This document shows positions 18,000-28,369 of a stretch of 64,000 nt of DNA, piece after piece; the first letter of the stretch is position 1; each line of letters starts with the position of its first letter. The translations under genes and the position numbers were made by a program. Source of the stretch: Natronohydrobacter sp. Its GTDB lineage: Bacteria > Pseudomonadota > Alphaproteobacteria > Rhodobacterales > Rhodobacteraceae. The DNA lies in contig JAUVXF010000004.1 of assembly GCA_030603695.1 (NCBI GenBank), positions 124,001 through 188,000 of the forward strand, written 5' to 3'. The notes under the pieces are model-generated. The model was not told the DNA's origin and ran no database searches. It saw only the letters and a program-made list of their open reading frames with translations.

Positions 18000-18977
18000 T
18001 TACCAGCGCAGGGCAACAGCGCCCCAGCTCAGCCCGCCGCCAATCGCTTCTGTCAGAATCAGATCGCCGGGTTTGAAGCGCCCCTGGCTATTGGCAACTG
18101 ACAGCGCCAGCGGGATGGATGCGGCAGAGGTATTGCCATGATCCTGCACCGTGACAACCACATTTTCCATGGGCAGGCCCAGCTTTTGGGCCGTGCCCTT
18201 GATGATGCGCAAATTGGCCTGATGCGGCACAATCCAATCCACTTGCGCCGCTTCCAGCCCCGCCTTTTCCAGTGCGGATGTGGCGGTGGCGGCCAGCTTT
18301 TCCACCGCATGGCGGAACACTTCGCGCCCTTGCATGCGCAAAACGCCCGCCGTGCCGGTGCGGGATATGCCACCATCCACGAATAACAGGTCGCGGTAGC
18401 GGCCATCCGAATGCAGATCACAGGCCAGAACCCCGCGATCGGTGTTCGCGCCGCTGCCCGCCTGCGCTTCCAGCACCACAGCGCCCGCGCCATCGCCAAA
18501 CAGAACGCAGGTGCCGCGATCTGCCCAATCCATGATGCGCGAGAATGTTTCGGCCCCGATGACCAGCACGCGCTTGGCTTGCCCGGCCAGAATAAGCCCG
18601 CTGGCATTGGCCAGAGCAAAGACAAACCCCGCACAGACGGCCTGAATATCGAAGGCGAAACCCTGTGTCATGCCCAAGCCCGCCTGAACCTGTGTGGCCA
18701 CGGCGGGAAAGGTGTAATCCGGGGTAGAGGTGGCAACGATCACGGCATCAATTTCCTGCGCCGTCACACCGGCATTGGCCAGCGCTGCTTGCGCGGCCTT
18801 GATGGCCAGATCGGATGTGTATTCATCCTCTGCCGCGAAATGCCGCCGCTCGATCCCAGAGCGCGACACGATCCAATCGTCGCTTGTATCCAGCGTGGCG
18901 GCAAATTCTGCATTTGGCACAATGCGGGCAGGCAGATAATGGCCCGTGCCGATAATCACAGGACGAATGACGGTCAT
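18000..18977 (-). CDS. fabH: 3-oxoacyl-ACP synthase III (325 aa)
   Basis: Starts fatty acid synthesis by condensing acetyl-CoA with malonyl-ACP. The active-site Cys is in FAFDIQAVCAGFVFAL, the His in IVPHQANLRI and the Asn in DHGNTSAASIPLAL. The start codon overlaps the plsX stop by 4 bp (ATGA), so the two are translationally coupled. Normal family length. Confidence 0.96.
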   Translation of the reverse strand: MTVIRPVIIGTGHYLPARIVPNAEFAATLDTSDDWIVSRSGIERRHFAAEDEYTSDLAIKAAQAALANAGVTAQEIDAVIVATSTPDYTFPAVATQVQAGLGMTQGFAFDIQAVCAGFVFALANASGLILAGQAKRVLVIGAETFSRIMDWADRGTCVLFGDGAGAVVLEAQAGSGANTDRGVLACDLHSDGRYRDLLFVDGGISRTGTAGVLRMQGREVFRHAVEKLAATATSALEKAGLEAAQVDWIVPHQANLRIIKGTAQKLGLPMENVVVTVQDHGNTSAASIPLALSVANSQGRFKPGDLILTEAIGGGLSWGAVALRW

Positions 18978-20098
18978 GGCTGCCCCTCTTCCATTTCATC
19001 TGTATCGCGCGCGGTTTTACCGTTTGCTTTGCCTTGTGCAAGTGCACGCTCTTCCATGGAATCGGCGACCGAGGCAAGCCGCTCTGCCATGCGTTCCTGA
19101 AAACCGGATTTCGCAAGGGTGAAGGCCAGCTTTATCGCGGCGGAAACCCCTGTGGCATCGGCAGAGCCATGCGATTTGACCACTGTTCCATTTAGCCCCA
19201 GAAACACGCCGCCATTCATCCGCCGGGGATCCATCCGCTTGCGCAGCCGTTTAAGCGGGCCAAGCGCTGCCATTGCCCCCAGTTTGGAAAACAGATTGGC
19301 CGAAAGTTCCTCGCGCAGCGCATCGCTGACCAGCCGGGCGGTGCCTTCGCCTGTCTTTAGCGCAATATTGCCGGTGAACCCATCTGTCACGATCACATCC
19401 ACATGCGCCGAGGCCAGATCCGTGCCTTCCACAAAGCCTACAAATTCATATCGGCCAATTTTTGCGGCATCCGCGATCAGGCGCGCCGCTTCCTTGATTT
19501 CGGCGCGGCCCTTGTGATCCTCGGTGCCGACATTCAGCAACCCCACACGCGGGCAGGGCGCGTTAAAGGCGTTGCGGTAATAGGCGGCCCCCATAAGGGC
19601 ATATTGCAGCAGCGATTCTTCATCTGCGCGGATATCGGCGCCCACATCCAGCATGGTATTGAACCCGCTTTCCCCGCGCGATGGCCACAGGCAGGCAATC
19701 GCAGGGCGGTGGACGCCATGCAGCTTGCGCAGGCGCAGCATGGCCACGGCCATCAATGCCCCGGTATTGCCGCAGGACACAGCCGCCATAGCCTCACCCT
19801 CGCGCACAGAGGTAAGGGCAGACCACATGGAGGTTTCGCGCCCGCTGCGCATGACTTGCGCTGGCTTGTCATCCATGCGCACCACGCCGGGGCTGTGATG
19901 GATGCGCGTTATGGGCAAAAGCGCCGGATGCTTGGCAACCAGCGCTTGCAGGGTTGTTTCATCCCCATGCAGAATGAACGCGATATCGGGATTCTTGGCT
20001 GCCGATACGGCACAGCCTTCGACAACAGCCGAGGGGCCTTTGTCGCCCCCCATGGCATCCACGGATATTGTAATCCTGTCACGGGATATTTGCGTCAT
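18974..20098 (-). CDS. plsX: Phosphate acyltransferase (374 aa)
   Basis: Makes acyl-phosphate from acyl-ACP as the first step of the PlsX/PlsY route to phosphatidic acid. Recognised by ISVDAMGGDKGP at the N-terminus, SCGNTGALMAVAMLRL and VDVIVTDGFTGNIALKT. MTQISRDRIT is taken as the start; a further in-frame Met nine codons upstream is possible. It lies between rpmF and fabH in the classic lipid/ribosome cluster and overlaps fabH by 4 bp. Confidence 0.95.
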   Translation of the reverse strand: MTQISRDRITISVDAMGGDKGPSAVVEGCAVSAAKNPDIAFILHGDETTLQALVAKHPALLPITRIHHSPGVVRMDDKPAQVMRSGRETSMWSALTSVREGEAMAAVSCGNTGALMAVAMLRLRKLHGVHRPAIACLWPSRGESGFNTMLDVGADIRADEESLLQYALMGAAYYRNAFNAPCPRVGLLNVGTEDHKGRAEIKEAARLIADAAKIGRYEFVGFVEGTDLASAHVDVIVTDGFTGNIALKTGEGTARLVSDALREELSANLFSKLGAMAALGPLKRLRKRMDPRRMNGGVFLGLNGTVVKSHGSADATGVSAAIKLAFTLAKSGFQERMAERLASVADSMEERALAQGKANGKTARDTDEMEEGQP

Positions 20099-20145
20099 GC
20101 GATGTGCGCACTTGCCATTATTCACCCCACGCAGGACAGGCGCGC

Positions 20146-20352
20146 TTATGCTGCGTCGTCTTCCAGATCCACGTCACCGGCGCGGGCCACGACTTCGCGA
20201 TCATTGTAATGACCGCAAGAGGGGCACACATGGTGCGGGCGCTTGAGTTCACCACAATTGGTGCATTCATTGGGATTGGCTGCAACCAGCGCATCATGTG
20301 AGCGGCGCATGTTGCGGCGAGAGCGTGTTACGCGGTTCTGTTGAACAGCCAT
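20146..20352 (-). CDS. rpmF: Ribosomal protein bL32 (68 aa)
   Basis: Small protein of the large ribosomal subunit. It opens [20 protein letters not shown] and carries the two-pair zinc ribbon [18 protein letters not shown]. Located between the DUF177 gene and plsX, its usual place in bacteria. Confidence 0.97.
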   Translation of the reverse strand: MAVQQNRVTRSRRNMRRSHDALVAANPNECTNCGELKRPHHVCPSCGHYNDREVVARAGDVDLEDDAA

Positions 20353-20519
20353 GTCAAACCTCTGTTGTCAGGGCATCGCGACACTCTGCCCCTATGGGCC
20401 GTCCCGACGCAAAAGAAAGAAGATGCGATTTCGGCGCGGCATACACGGATTGATCCGCGCTTCCAAGCCCTCAATGCATGAGCCGCGCAAAATAGTGATA
20501 TTTTCGCGGCCCGCAAGGC

Positions 20520-21119
20520 TTATTCGCCCCCCTCTGTTCCTGTGGGCGCCGATGTGGCCAGCTTTGCGCGCAATTCTGCAAGGGCGGCAAAGGGTTTGCT
20601 CTGCTCTGGCTGTATCGGTGCAGCGCCTTCGGGCCGACTTTCCAGCATGATTTCCGGGCCTTCCAGTGCTGTGGGCGCGCGCGGGAACGCTGGCAGGGCC
20701 AAAGACAGGGCCTCCAGCGCGATGGCGCTGATATCAATCTCTGCGCCCAGAGGTTCAAGCGTGTCATCTTCGGGCATTTCTATTTCCATGCCCTCTGGCG
20801 CGGGCATGTTGGCCAGAAAGCGGCGGGTCACAGCTTCGTCGATTCGGGTGCTTACCGGGGCCAATGTCACGGCGCAGGGCTGCACCACTGTGGCCCCGAC
20901 TGTGCCAATCACTTCCCAGTCGGATTTGCCGAAGGGCTGCAACTTTGCGGTGAACCGAAACTTGCGCAAGCTATCCAGCCCCAACATCTGTGCGATTTGT
21001 GCGCGGGTGGCGGCATCTGGCTGGAGATCAATTTGCGTAGCCTTGCGCCCGGCAAGCTGGGCAACACGCAGCGGCGGCATCAGCGAGATTGCGGTGATCG
21101 ATGGGCTGGGTGATGACAT
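20520..21119 (-). CDS. DUF177 (YceD) family protein (199 aa)
   Basis: Conserved protein encoded directly upstream of rpmF in most bacteria, connected by genetics in other species to 23S rRNA accumulation. Family features here are QPCAVTLAPVSTRIDEAV and LEPLGAEIDISAIALEALSLALP. The ATG at 21117-21119 has AGAGGA upstream. The open frame continues further upstream, but that part is a shadow of bamE. A 167-bp gap separates it from rpmF. Confidence 0.88.
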   Translation of the reverse strand: MSSPSPSITAISLMPPLRVAQLAGRKATQIDLQPDAATRAQIAQMLGLDSLRKFRFTAKLQPFGKSDWEVIGTVGATVVQPCAVTLAPVSTRIDEAVTRRFLANMPAPEGMEIEMPEDDTLEPLGAEIDISAIALEALSLALPAFPRAPTALEGPEIMLESRPEGAAPIQPEQSKPFAALAELRAKLATSAPTGTEGGE

Positions 21120-21311
21120 GGGCACAAGTCCTCTGGGCCGGGAAAGATACAGTGTATATAAGATAAGACGTTCCTTTCTTGAAGTGTGGCGCGTCCTTCT
21201 GTATCCCTTAACGCGTAAGGGTCGGGTCGCTGGGGCGACAAACTGCTGGAAGCGCACTGTGCCGGGGATCAGATGGCACTGGAGCGCGAGAATTGGGGAA
21301 GACGCGGGCAG

Positions 21312-21764
21312 ATGACAAATTATGCGATTCGGCTTGTTTTTCCGCTGGTGTTGCTGGTTTTTGCCGCCTGTAGCCCAGTGCAACGGTTTCACGGCTATGC
21401 GCCGGATGATATCATGCTGGCGGAAGTGGAAGTTGCGCGCGACACACGCGAAACGGTTGCCGAGAAAATCGGCAGGCCAAATCTTATGGGCGTGATGGAA
21501 GGCTCTGACTGGTATTATGTGCAAAGCGACTGGGTGCAGGAAGGCTGGCGTGCGCCGGTGGAAGTGCGCCGCGAAGTGGTGAAAATTTCCTTCGATGGGG
21601 CTGGTCGTGTTGCCAATGTAGAGCGGTTTGGTCTGGAAGATGGCGAAGTCGTCGCCTTGTCGCGCCGTGTCACATCGACAGGGCCAACGGGTGTTACCCT
21701 GCTGCGCCAGCTGCTGAGCAATTTTGGCCAGTTCAACCCGGCACAGATGTTGGGCGGCCAATAA
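21312..21764 (+). CDS. bamE: Outer membrane assembly factor BamE (150 aa)
   Basis: A small lipoprotein of the SmpA/OmlA family that helps the BAM complex fold outer membrane proteins. It has a signal peptide ending LVFAAC, the probable lipidation cysteine, and then FHGYAPDDIMLAEVEVARDT and GRPNLMGVMEGSDWYYVQS, typical of the family. The start is set at MTNYAIRLVF so that the signal sequence begins at the protein's N-terminus. It is divergent from DUF177, with a 192-bp gap. Confidence 0.9.
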   Translation: MTNYAIRLVFPLVLLVFAACSPVQRFHGYAPDDIMLAEVEVARDTRETVAEKIGRPNLMGVMEGSDWYYVQSDWVQEGWRAPVEVRREVVKISFDGAGRVANVERFGLEDGEVVALSRRVTSTGPTGVTLLRQLLSNFGQFNPAQMLGGQ

Positions 21765-21870
21765 CCGCGCTTGGCGCTGGCCTTGCGCCGATAGCGAAGA
21801 TCCGGTTGCGCCCCTTGGGCGCAACCTGTGTTTTGATAAAAGACTTTTTTATTATGCGCTGGAAACGGTC

Positions 21871-22644
21871 ATGGCTTTTGACGCGTGGAAAGATCAGCTG
21901 AAGCCCATTGCCCTTGGCACCCGGTTTGGGGAGATGCAGGTGCGTTTGGCCCAATCAGAGCCGGATTTGCAGGCCGTGCAGGCGCTGCGCGCAGATCGGT
22001 TTCGGGGCGTTCATGCCAAAAGCGATCTGGATAGGTTCGATCCGCTTTGCGCACATCTTTTGGTGCAGCACCGCGCGTCAGAAATGCCCTTGGCCGCGGC
22101 GCGGTTTCGGCTTTTGGTGCAGCCTGCGGATATTCTCTCATCCTATTGCGCACAGTTTTACGATCTGGGCGCGCTGGCGCAAACTGGGTTGCGGGTGATG
22201 GAAATCGGGCGGATTTGCTTGCGTGCGGGCCATGAAGATCAGGCCGATATCCCGCGCGCCCTGCTGGCGGGATTGACGCGCGCGGCACAGCTGCTGGCGG
22301 CCGATATGCTGATGGGCTGCGCGTCTTTTCATGGGGCCGATCCTGCCGCACATCGCAAGGCCCTGCGCTATCTGCAAGCGCGCCACTTGGGGCCAGAGGG
22401 CTTGCGCCCCGGCAAGGGGGGCGGGCAGAGCTATGATCTGCATCTTGCGGCAGACATACCGCAGCCACAGGATTTGCGCCATGTGCCCGCCCTGCTGCGG
22501 CTATATCTTGGGCTGGGCGGCTGGGTTTCGGATCATGCGGTTTGTGACCACGATCTGAACACCCTGCATGTCTTTACGGCAGTCGATGTGCACGCCATCC
22601 CGCCCGCGCGGTTGCGCGCGCTCAACCAGCTTGCCCAAGGCTAG
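21871..22644 (+). CDS. olsB: L-ornithine N-acyltransferase (OlsB-like, GNAT fold; 257 aa)
   Basis: Resembles OlsB, which acylates ornithine with a 3-hydroxyacyl group from ACP to make lyso-ornithine lipid. Supporting segments are VQALRADRFRGVH near the start, VMEIGRICLRAGHED, MLMGCASFHGADP and the C-terminal LLRLYLGLGGWVSDHAVCDHD. The second enzyme, OlsA, is not nearby. The start MAFDAWKDQ fits family length, though the Shine-Dalgarno is weak. It lies 106 bp after bamE in the same direction. Confidence 0.75.
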   Translation: MAFDAWKDQLKPIALGTRFGEMQVRLAQSEPDLQAVQALRADRFRGVHAKSDLDRFDPLCAHLLVQHRASEMPLAAARFRLLVQPADILSSYCAQFYDLGALAQTGLRVMEIGRICLRAGHEDQADIPRALLAGLTRAAQLLAADMLMGCASFHGADPAAHRKALRYLQARHLGPEGLRPGKGGGQSYDLHLAADIPQPQDLRHVPALLRLYLGLGGWVSDHAVCDHDLNTLHVFTAVDVHAIPPARLRALNQLAQG

Positions 22645-22766
22645 GGCGAAGCGCGCGTTTTTCTGCCGCAAGACACGTTGTTTTTTGCGGTGATTTCCTT
22701 ATTTAAGAGCATAGGCGCGGCCCGGATATGCGCGCCCCGCGCACCAGTTTGTCAGGAACAGCCGTT

Positions 22767-23597
22767 ATGTCACCTCAGAACCTTCCCTCTACGCAGCCCC
22801 GTGCGGAAATTTCGCGCCTTGATCCCGTCTGGGCGCGCATCCGCGAAGAGGCGCAGCAGGCGCTGGAGCAGGAGCCACTTCTGGGGGGGATGTTCCACTC
22901 TTCTATCCTGCACCACCGCACGCTGGAACAGGCGCTGGCCTTCCGGCTGTCACAAAAGCTGGCCTCGGCGGAACTGTCAGAACAGATTTTGCGCGAGATC
23001 ATGGATGAGGCCCATGCCGATGACCCAGGCTTGGGCGAAGCCGCGCGCGCCGATATCGTGGCCACCTATGAGCGCGATCCGGCCTGCAACAGGTTTATGA
23101 AACCGCTTCTGTATTTCAAGGGCTTTCAGGCGGTGCAGGCATATCGCATCTCGCATTGGCTGTGCAAACAGGGCCGCACGGATTTTGCCAGCCTGATCCA
23201 GATGCGGGTGTCAGAATGCTTTGGGGTGGATATCCATCCGGGCGCGCAGATTGGCAAAGGCATCATGATTGACCATGCCCATTCCATTGTGATCGGGGAA
23301 ACGGCAGTGGTGGGGGATAATGTGTCTATGCTGCATTCGGTCACGCTGGGCGGAACGGGCAAGGAAGATGGGGATCGTCACCCCAAGATCGGTAATGGCG
23401 TGCTGATCGGCGCCGGGGCCAAGGTGCTGGGCAATATCCATGTGGGCGATTGCGCGCGTATCGCGGCGGGGTCTGTCGTTCTGGAAGCGGTGCCTTCGCG
23501 CAAGACCGTGGCGGGCATTCCCGCACGCATTGTGGGCGAGGCGGGCTGCGCGCAACCCTCGCTGACGATGGATCAACTGTTTCGCGGCGAGATTTGA
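22767..23597 (+). CDS. cysE: Serine O-acetyltransferase (276 aa)
   Basis: Makes O-acetylserine for cysteine synthesis. The N-terminal helical domain (DPVWARIREEAQQALEQEP) is followed by the left-handed beta-helix with hexapeptide repeats, including VDIHPGAQIGKGIMIDHAHS with catalytic His, and VLGNIHVGDCARIAAGSVV. The start is MSPQNLPS. An intrinsic terminator overlaps its end at 23601-23630. Confidence 0.94.
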   Translation: MSPQNLPSTQPRAEISRLDPVWARIREEAQQALEQEPLLGGMFHSSILHHRTLEQALAFRLSQKLASAELSEQILREIMDEAHADDPGLGEAARADIVATYERDPACNRFMKPLLYFKGFQAVQAYRISHWLCKQGRTDFASLIQMRVSECFGVDIHPGAQIGKGIMIDHAHSIVIGETAVVGDNVSMLHSVTLGGTGKEDGDRHPKIGNGVLIGAGAKVLGNIHVGDCARIAAGSVVLEAVPSRKTVAGIPARIVGEAGCAQPSLTMDQLFRGEI

Positions 23598-23600
23598 AAA

Positions 23601-23630
23601 AAAGGGTGTGTGCGAGCGCACACACCCTTT
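23601..23630. terminator. Bidirectional intrinsic terminator between cysE and pdhC
   Basis: A perfect 13-bp stem AAAGGGTGTGTGC / GCACACACCCTTT with a 4-nt loop. The A run on one side (23597-23603) and the T run on the other let it serve both convergent genes. Confidence 0.88.
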
Positions 23631-23677
23631 AATCTTGGCGTATCGGGCGCGTGGCATGCACGCACCCGAACTATAGA

Positions 23678-24985
23678 TCACGCCAGCATTGTGACCGGGT
23701 TTTCCAGAGAGGTGACAACCTCTTTCAGGAACTCAGCCCCCAGCGCGCCATCAATCACGCGGTGATCCACCGAGAGTGTCATGGACATGACAGTTGCCAC
23801 TGTCAGCGCGCCATCGCTGCCCACCACGGGCTTCTTGATCCCTGCACCCACGGCCAGAATAGAGCCATGCGGTGGATTGATCACGGCATCAAAATTCTCG
23901 ATCCCGAACATGCCCAGATTGGAAATGGCCATCGCACCGCCCACATATTCATGCGGCGCCAGTTTCTTGTTGCGCGCGCGGGTGGCAAGGTCTTTCATCT
24001 CTGCCGAGAGGGCTGAGAGCGATTTGAGATGTGCGTCTTTGAGGACAGGCGTGAACAGCCCGCCTTCCACGGCCACAGCCACGGCCACATCCGAGGGCTT
24101 GAGCCGCAACATGCGATCCCCTGCCCAGACGGCATTGCACCCCGGCACGGCCTGAAGCGCCATGGCACAGGCCTTGATGATAAAATCATTGACCGAGAGT
24201 TTGACGCCGCGCCCCTCAAGCTGGCGGTTGAGATCGGCACGGAAGGCCATCAGCGCATCAAGTTGCACCTCGCGGCGCAGGTAGAAATGCGGGATGGTTT
24301 GTTTTGCTTCGGTCAGGCGGGCGGCAACTGTCTTGCGCATCCCGTCCAGCGCAACTTCCTCATAGGCGCGCCCCTCATACATGCGCGCCACCTGATCGGC
24401 GCTGGGGCCAGAAGCAAGCGCGGCTTTTGCTGGCGCAGAGGCTGCGGGGGCTGGGGCCGTGGCTGGTGCTGCGGCCTTGGGGGCGGCGGTTGCGCCTGCG
24501 ACATCGGCTTTCACAATCCGCCCATGCGGGCCAGAGCCTGCCACTTGCGCCAGATCCAGCCCTTTTTCCGCTGCGATCCGCCGCGCGAGCGGTGAGGCGA
24601 AAACCCGCGTGCCATCGGCTTTAGCCGGGGCAGGGGGAACGGGCGCGGCGGAGCCCCCTGCGGGGGCCGCCTTCGCGCCCGTGTCGGCCTTGGCGGCCTC
24701 CGGCGCAGCTTTGGCCGTTGTGCCAATATCTGAGGCAGTTTCGCCATCGGCCAGCAGCACGGCGATGGGTGTGTTCACCTTTACCCCATCTGTTCCCGCC
24801 GCAATCAGCAATTTGCCGATCACGCCGTCATCCACGGCCTCGAATTCCATCGTGGCCTTGTCAGTCTCGATCTCGGCCAGAATATCGCCAGAGGCGACAG
24901 TATCGCCTTCTTTGACCAGCCATTTCGCCAGCGTGCCTTCTTCCATGGTGGGAGAGAGGGCGGGCATCAGGATTTCTGTTGGCAT
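23678..24985 (-). CDS. pdhC: Pyruvate dehydrogenase E2, dihydrolipoamide acetyltransferase (435 aa)
   Basis: Transfers the acetyl group to CoA in the pyruvate dehydrogenase complex. Domains in order: a lipoyl domain (residues 1-80, lipoyl Lys43 in ETDKATMEF), an Ala/Pro linker, a peripheral subunit-binding domain (about 130-165, [20 protein letters not shown]), a second linker, and the catalytic domain with the C-terminal [14 protein letters not shown] active-site motif. Last gene of the pdhA-pdhB-pdhC run. Confidence 0.95.
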   Translation of the reverse strand: MPTEILMPALSPTMEEGTLAKWLVKEGDTVASGDILAEIETDKATMEFEAVDDGVIGKLLIAAGTDGVKVNTPIAVLLADGETASDIGTTAKAAPEAAKADTGAKAAPAGGSAAPVPPAPAKADGTRVFASPLARRIAAEKGLDLAQVAGSGPHGRIVKADVAGATAAPKAAAPATAPAPAASAPAKAALASGPSADQVARMYEGRAYEEVALDGMRKTVAARLTEAKQTIPHFYLRREVQLDALMAFRADLNRQLEGRGVKLSVNDFIIKACAMALQAVPGCNAVWAGDRMLRLKPSDVAVAVAVEGGLFTPVLKDAHLKSLSALSAEMKDLATRARNKKLAPHEYVGGAMAISNLGMFGIENFDAVINPPHGSILAVGAGIKKPVVGSDGALTVATVMSMTLSVDHRVIDGALGAEFLKEVVTSLENPVTMLA

Positions 24986-24998
24986 GTTTCCCGCTCCC

Positions 24999-26360
24999 TT
25001 AGCGATAGGTGACTTTATGCACAGCCGCGACCACTTCATCGGTCGTGACCAGTGCCAGTTTCTCTAGATTGGCCGCATAGGGCATGGGCACATCTTTGCC
25101 CGTCAGGTTGATGACCGGCGCATCCAGATAATCAAACGCGCGTTCCATCACGACAGAGGTGATATAATTGCCCACAGAGCTTTGTGGGAAACCTTCTTCC
25201 ACTGTCACCAGACGGTTTGTTTTCATGACCGAAGCGAGGATTGCATCTGTATCCATGGGCCGGATGGTGCGCAGGTCAATCACCTCGGCGCTGATGCCAT
25301 CTTTCTCCAGACGTTCTGCCGCTTCGAGCGCATAGGTCATGCCAATGCCAAAGCTGACAATCGTCACATCTGTGCCTTCGCGCCAGATTTTGGCCTTGCC
25401 GAAGGGAATGGTGAAATCATCCAGAACCGGCACATCGAAGCTGCGGCCATAGAGGATTTCATTTTCCAGAAAGATAACCGGGTTTGGATCGCGGATCGCT
25501 TGTTTCAACAAGCCCTTCGCATCGGCTGCCGAATAAGGCATCACCACTTTCAGCCCCGGAATCTGGCCATACCATGCCGCGTAGCACTGGCTGTGCTGCG
25601 CGCCCACGCGCGCTGCCGCGCCGTTGGGGCCACGAAACACGATCGGACAGCCCATCTGGCCGCCGGACATATACAACGTCTTGGCGGCGGAATTGATGAT
25701 ATGGTCAATCGCCTGCATGGCGAAATTGAAGGTCATGAATTCCACAATCGGGCGCAGGCCACCAAAGGCCGCACCCACACCGATCCCGGCAAAACCATGC
25801 TCGGTGATGGGGGTGTCAATCACGCGGCGCGCACCGAATTCATCCAGCAGGCCTTGGGTGATCTTATAAGCGCCCTGATATTCTGCCACTTCCTCGCCCA
25901 TCACGAACACCTCGTCCGAGGCGCGCATTTCTTCGGCCATGGCATCGCGCAGCGCTTCGCGAACGGTCTGAGTTTTCATGGCGGTGCCAGCGGGCCAATC
26001 GGGCGCGGTATCTGCTTTGGGCGCAACGGGTGCAGCAGCGGCGGCGGCAGGTGCTGCCACGGGTGCAGCTTCGGCCTTTGGCGCGGCGGGTGCGGGCGCT
26101 GCATCCGCGGCGCTTTCCCCATCGGCCAGCAAAACCGCAATCGGCGTATTCACCTTCACGCCTTCGGTTCCCGCCGCAACCAGCAATTTGCCGATCACGC
26201 CGTCATCGACGGCTTCAAATTCCATTGTGGCCTTGTCGGTCTCGATCTCGGCGATGATATCGCCAGAGGCGACAGTATCGCCCTCTTTGACCAGCCATTT
26301 CGCCAATGTGCCTTCTTCCATGGTGGGAGAGAGGGCGGGCATCAGTATTTCGGTTGCCAT
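24999..26360 (-). CDS. pdhB: Pyruvate dehydrogenase E1 beta subunit with N-terminal lipoyl domain (453 aa)
   Basis: With PdhA it decarboxylates pyruvate using thiamine diphosphate. Unusually for E1-beta generally, but usually in Alphaproteobacteria, it carries its own lipoyl domain (residues 1-80, Lys43 in ETDKATMEF), then an Ala/Pro linker to about residue 130, then the transketolase-like E1-beta domain ([20 protein letters not shown]). The lipoyl domain matches that of PdhC at 78 of the first 82 residues. Start [10 protein letters not shown]. Gap to pdhC 13 bp, to pdhA 22 bp. Confidence 0.95.
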   Translation of the reverse strand: MATEILMPALSPTMEEGTLAKWLVKEGDTVASGDIIAEIETDKATMEFEAVDDGVIGKLLVAAGTEGVKVNTPIAVLLADGESAADAAPAPAAPKAEAAPVAAPAAAAAAPVAPKADTAPDWPAGTAMKTQTVREALRDAMAEEMRASDEVFVMGEEVAEYQGAYKITQGLLDEFGARRVIDTPITEHGFAGIGVGAAFGGLRPIVEFMTFNFAMQAIDHIINSAAKTLYMSGGQMGCPIVFRGPNGAAARVGAQHSQCYAAWYGQIPGLKVVMPYSAADAKGLLKQAIRDPNPVIFLENEILYGRSFDVPVLDDFTIPFGKAKIWREGTDVTIVSFGIGMTYALEAAERLEKDGISAEVIDLRTIRPMDTDAILASVMKTNRLVTVEEGFPQSSVGNYITSVVMERAFDYLDAPVINLTGKDVPMPYAANLEKLALVTTDEVVAAVHKVTYR

Positions 26361-26382
26361 TGTTCGTATCTCCTCCCCGGCT

Positions 26383-27372
26383 TTATGCGTAAATATCTGT
26401 CCAAAGCTCTGCAAGCGCAGGCTCTGGGCTGTCTTTCGAGAATTCGGCGGCATCGTTCACGATGGCCTTGATCTCTTTGTCGATATTCTTGAGATCATCC
26501 TCTGTCGCATGTTTGCCAGTCAGCAGCAGGTCGCGCACATGTTCAATCGCGTCACGCTCTGTGCGCATTTTCTGAACTTCATCGCGGGTGCGGTATTTGG
26601 CAGGGTCTGACATGGAATGCCCCCGGTAGCGATATGTCATCACTTCCAGAATATAGGGGCCTTTGCCGGCGCGGCAGTGGGCCACGGCTTTCTCGCCCGC
26701 CGCTTTCACGGCCAGAACATCCATGCCATCCACTTCTTCGCCCGTGATCCCATAGGCTGCGCCACGTTCCCAGAGGGACGGGGATTTGGTGGCGCGCTGC
26801 ACGCTGGTTCCCATGGCGTATTTGTTATTCTCGATCACAAAGACAACCGGCAAATCCCAGAGCATTGCCATGTTATAGGTTTCATAAACCTGCCCCTGAT
26901 TGGCCGCACCATCACCAAAATAGGTGAAGGTCACATTGTCATTGCCTTTGTATTTGTCGCTAAAGGCCAGCCCCGCGCCCAAAGGAACCTGAGCGCCGAC
27001 AATGCCATGCCCGCCGTAGAAATGTTTCTCTTTCGAGAACATATGCATCGAGCCGCCCTTGCCTTTGGAATACCCGCCCTCGCGGCCCGTCAGCTCTGCC
27101 ATCACGCCTTTGGGATCCATCCCGCAGGCCAGCATATGCCCATGATCACGGTAAGAGGTGACGCGCTTGTCCCCTTCTTTTGCCGCCGCTTCCAGACCGA
27201 CGACAACGGCTTCCTGCCCGATATAGAGGTGGCAGAACCCGCCGATGAGGCCCATGCCATATAGCTGGCCCGCCTTTTCCTCGAATCGGCGGATAAGCAA
27301 CATGTCGCGATAGTAGCTCAGCAGCTCTTCCGCGGAAACATTTGATTTTGTGGTGGATTTTCGTGTGGCCAT
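26383..27372 (-). CDS. pdhA: Pyruvate dehydrogenase E1 alpha subunit (329 aa)
   Basis: Thiamine diphosphate-binding half of E1. The TPP motif is [17 protein letters not shown]...VIENN, and the phosphorylation-loop region [20 protein letters not shown] is present as in the alphaproteobacterial/mitochondrial type. First gene of the pdh run. The upstream gap to the UspA gene (113 bp) should hold the promoter; I could not assign one confidently. Confidence 0.95.
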   Translation of the reverse strand: MATRKSTTKSNVSAEELLSYYRDMLLIRRFEEKAGQLYGMGLIGGFCHLYIGQEAVVVGLEAAAKEGDKRVTSYRDHGHMLACGMDPKGVMAELTGREGGYSKGKGGSMHMFSKEKHFYGGHGIVGAQVPLGAGLAFSDKYKGNDNVTFTYFGDGAANQGQVYETYNMAMLWDLPVVFVIENNKYAMGTSVQRATKSPSLWERGAAYGITGEEVDGMDVLAVKAAGEKAVAHCRAGKGPYILEVMTYRYRGHSMSDPAKYRTRDEVQKMRTERDAIEHVRDLLLTGKHATEDDLKNIDKEIKAIVNDAAEFSKDSPEPALAELWTDIYA

Positions 27373-27485
27373 AAGCGGCGCCTCCTCCCTTGAAGCGATA
27401 GTTCAACGTTAAACCATTTATTAGCGTAAAATTGCGGTGCTGGCGAGAGTTTTTGCGCATGTCTGGCATGCACAAGGCGCAACCC

Positions 27486-28325
27486 TTAGTCGGGCTTGGC
27501 GACCAGCATATCGGTTGGCGGCGCGCGCATCAGGTCGCGCGCGTAATTTCCCAAACTGGTGGTGTCGCGCCCGGAATTGCTGCCAATCACCACAAGATCG
27601 GGCTGCAATTCGGCAATGCGGAATTGCAGAACTTCATGCACACCGCCGGGCACAATTTCAGGCATGTGCAGGGCGGCGGGCAACCCTTTCAGGGCCATGA
27701 ACGCTTTGCGCTGCATTTCGGCCTCTTTCATTTCGGCACATGTCATCACATCGACCAACGGCAATTTTGCGCTTAGCGGTAGCTGTACGGCGTGAATGGC
27801 ATGGAATTCGGCATCGGGCGCAAGCCCCTGCGCCACTTCCAGCGCTTTTGCAGAGGAGGGCGCGAAAGTAACCGCCCCCAGAACACGGCGATAGGGTTGA
27901 ATTTCGGGAGAATGGGCGATCAGCACCGGGCAAGTGGCCGCCCGTGTAATGCGTTCCAGTGTTGTGAGGCGCATGGTATCCAGCACGCGGCGCGCCAGAT
28001 GCAGCCCCAAGACAATCAGATCGGCATCAATCTCTTGCGCGATCCGGGGAATAAGAAGATGCGGCTTTTCGGCTGCGATCTGGCACTCCACGGGCAGATC
28101 GGGCAGGCTTTCGCGCAGTTTTGCCAGTTCGGCTTCTGCGCGGGCCATGGGGTCGGGCAGTTTGCCAAGGCGCAATCGGCTGACGGGGCGTTTGCGGGGG
28201 GGCAGGGCGTGCACGATCACAATCCGCGCACCGTGCTGGCGCGCAAGCGCTGCCGCACGCCCGGCAACTGCCCGCGAGCGCGGGGTGAAATCGGTAGCGG
28301 CAAGAATGGTGCGCAGCGGATACAC
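27486..28325 (-). CDS. Universal stress protein, two UspA domains (279 aa)
   Basis: Two tandem UspA folds: residues 1-140 (LRTILAATDFTPRSR, then DLIVLGLHLAR) and 145-279 (DLVVIGSNSGRDTTSLGNYA). The second half keeps a glycine-rich nucleotide-binding-like end. Such proteins respond to energy or envelope stress. It lies 44 bp downstream of the Hint gene and upstream of pdhA on the same strand. Confidence 0.88.
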   Translation of the reverse strand: MYPLRTILAATDFTPRSRAVAGRAAALARQHGARIVIVHALPPRKRPVSRLRLGKLPDPMARAEAELAKLRESLPDLPVECQIAAEKPHLLIPRIAQEIDADLIVLGLHLARRVLDTMRLTTLERITRAATCPVLIAHSPEIQPYRRVLGAVTFAPSSAKALEVAQGLAPDAEFHAIHAVQLPLSAKLPLVDVMTCAEMKEAEMQRKAFMALKGLPAALHMPEIVPGGVHEVLQFRIAELQPDLVVIGSNSGRDTTSLGNYARDLMRAPPTDMLVAKPD

Positions 28326-28369
28326 TGAGGGCCTTTGCAGGTTTCTAACGGATTGCCCCGCAGCCTGCG

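Noticed and set aside
20520-21824. Long version of the DUF177 gene
   Set aside because: The upstream part is antisense to bamE; homology begins at MSSPSPSITA.
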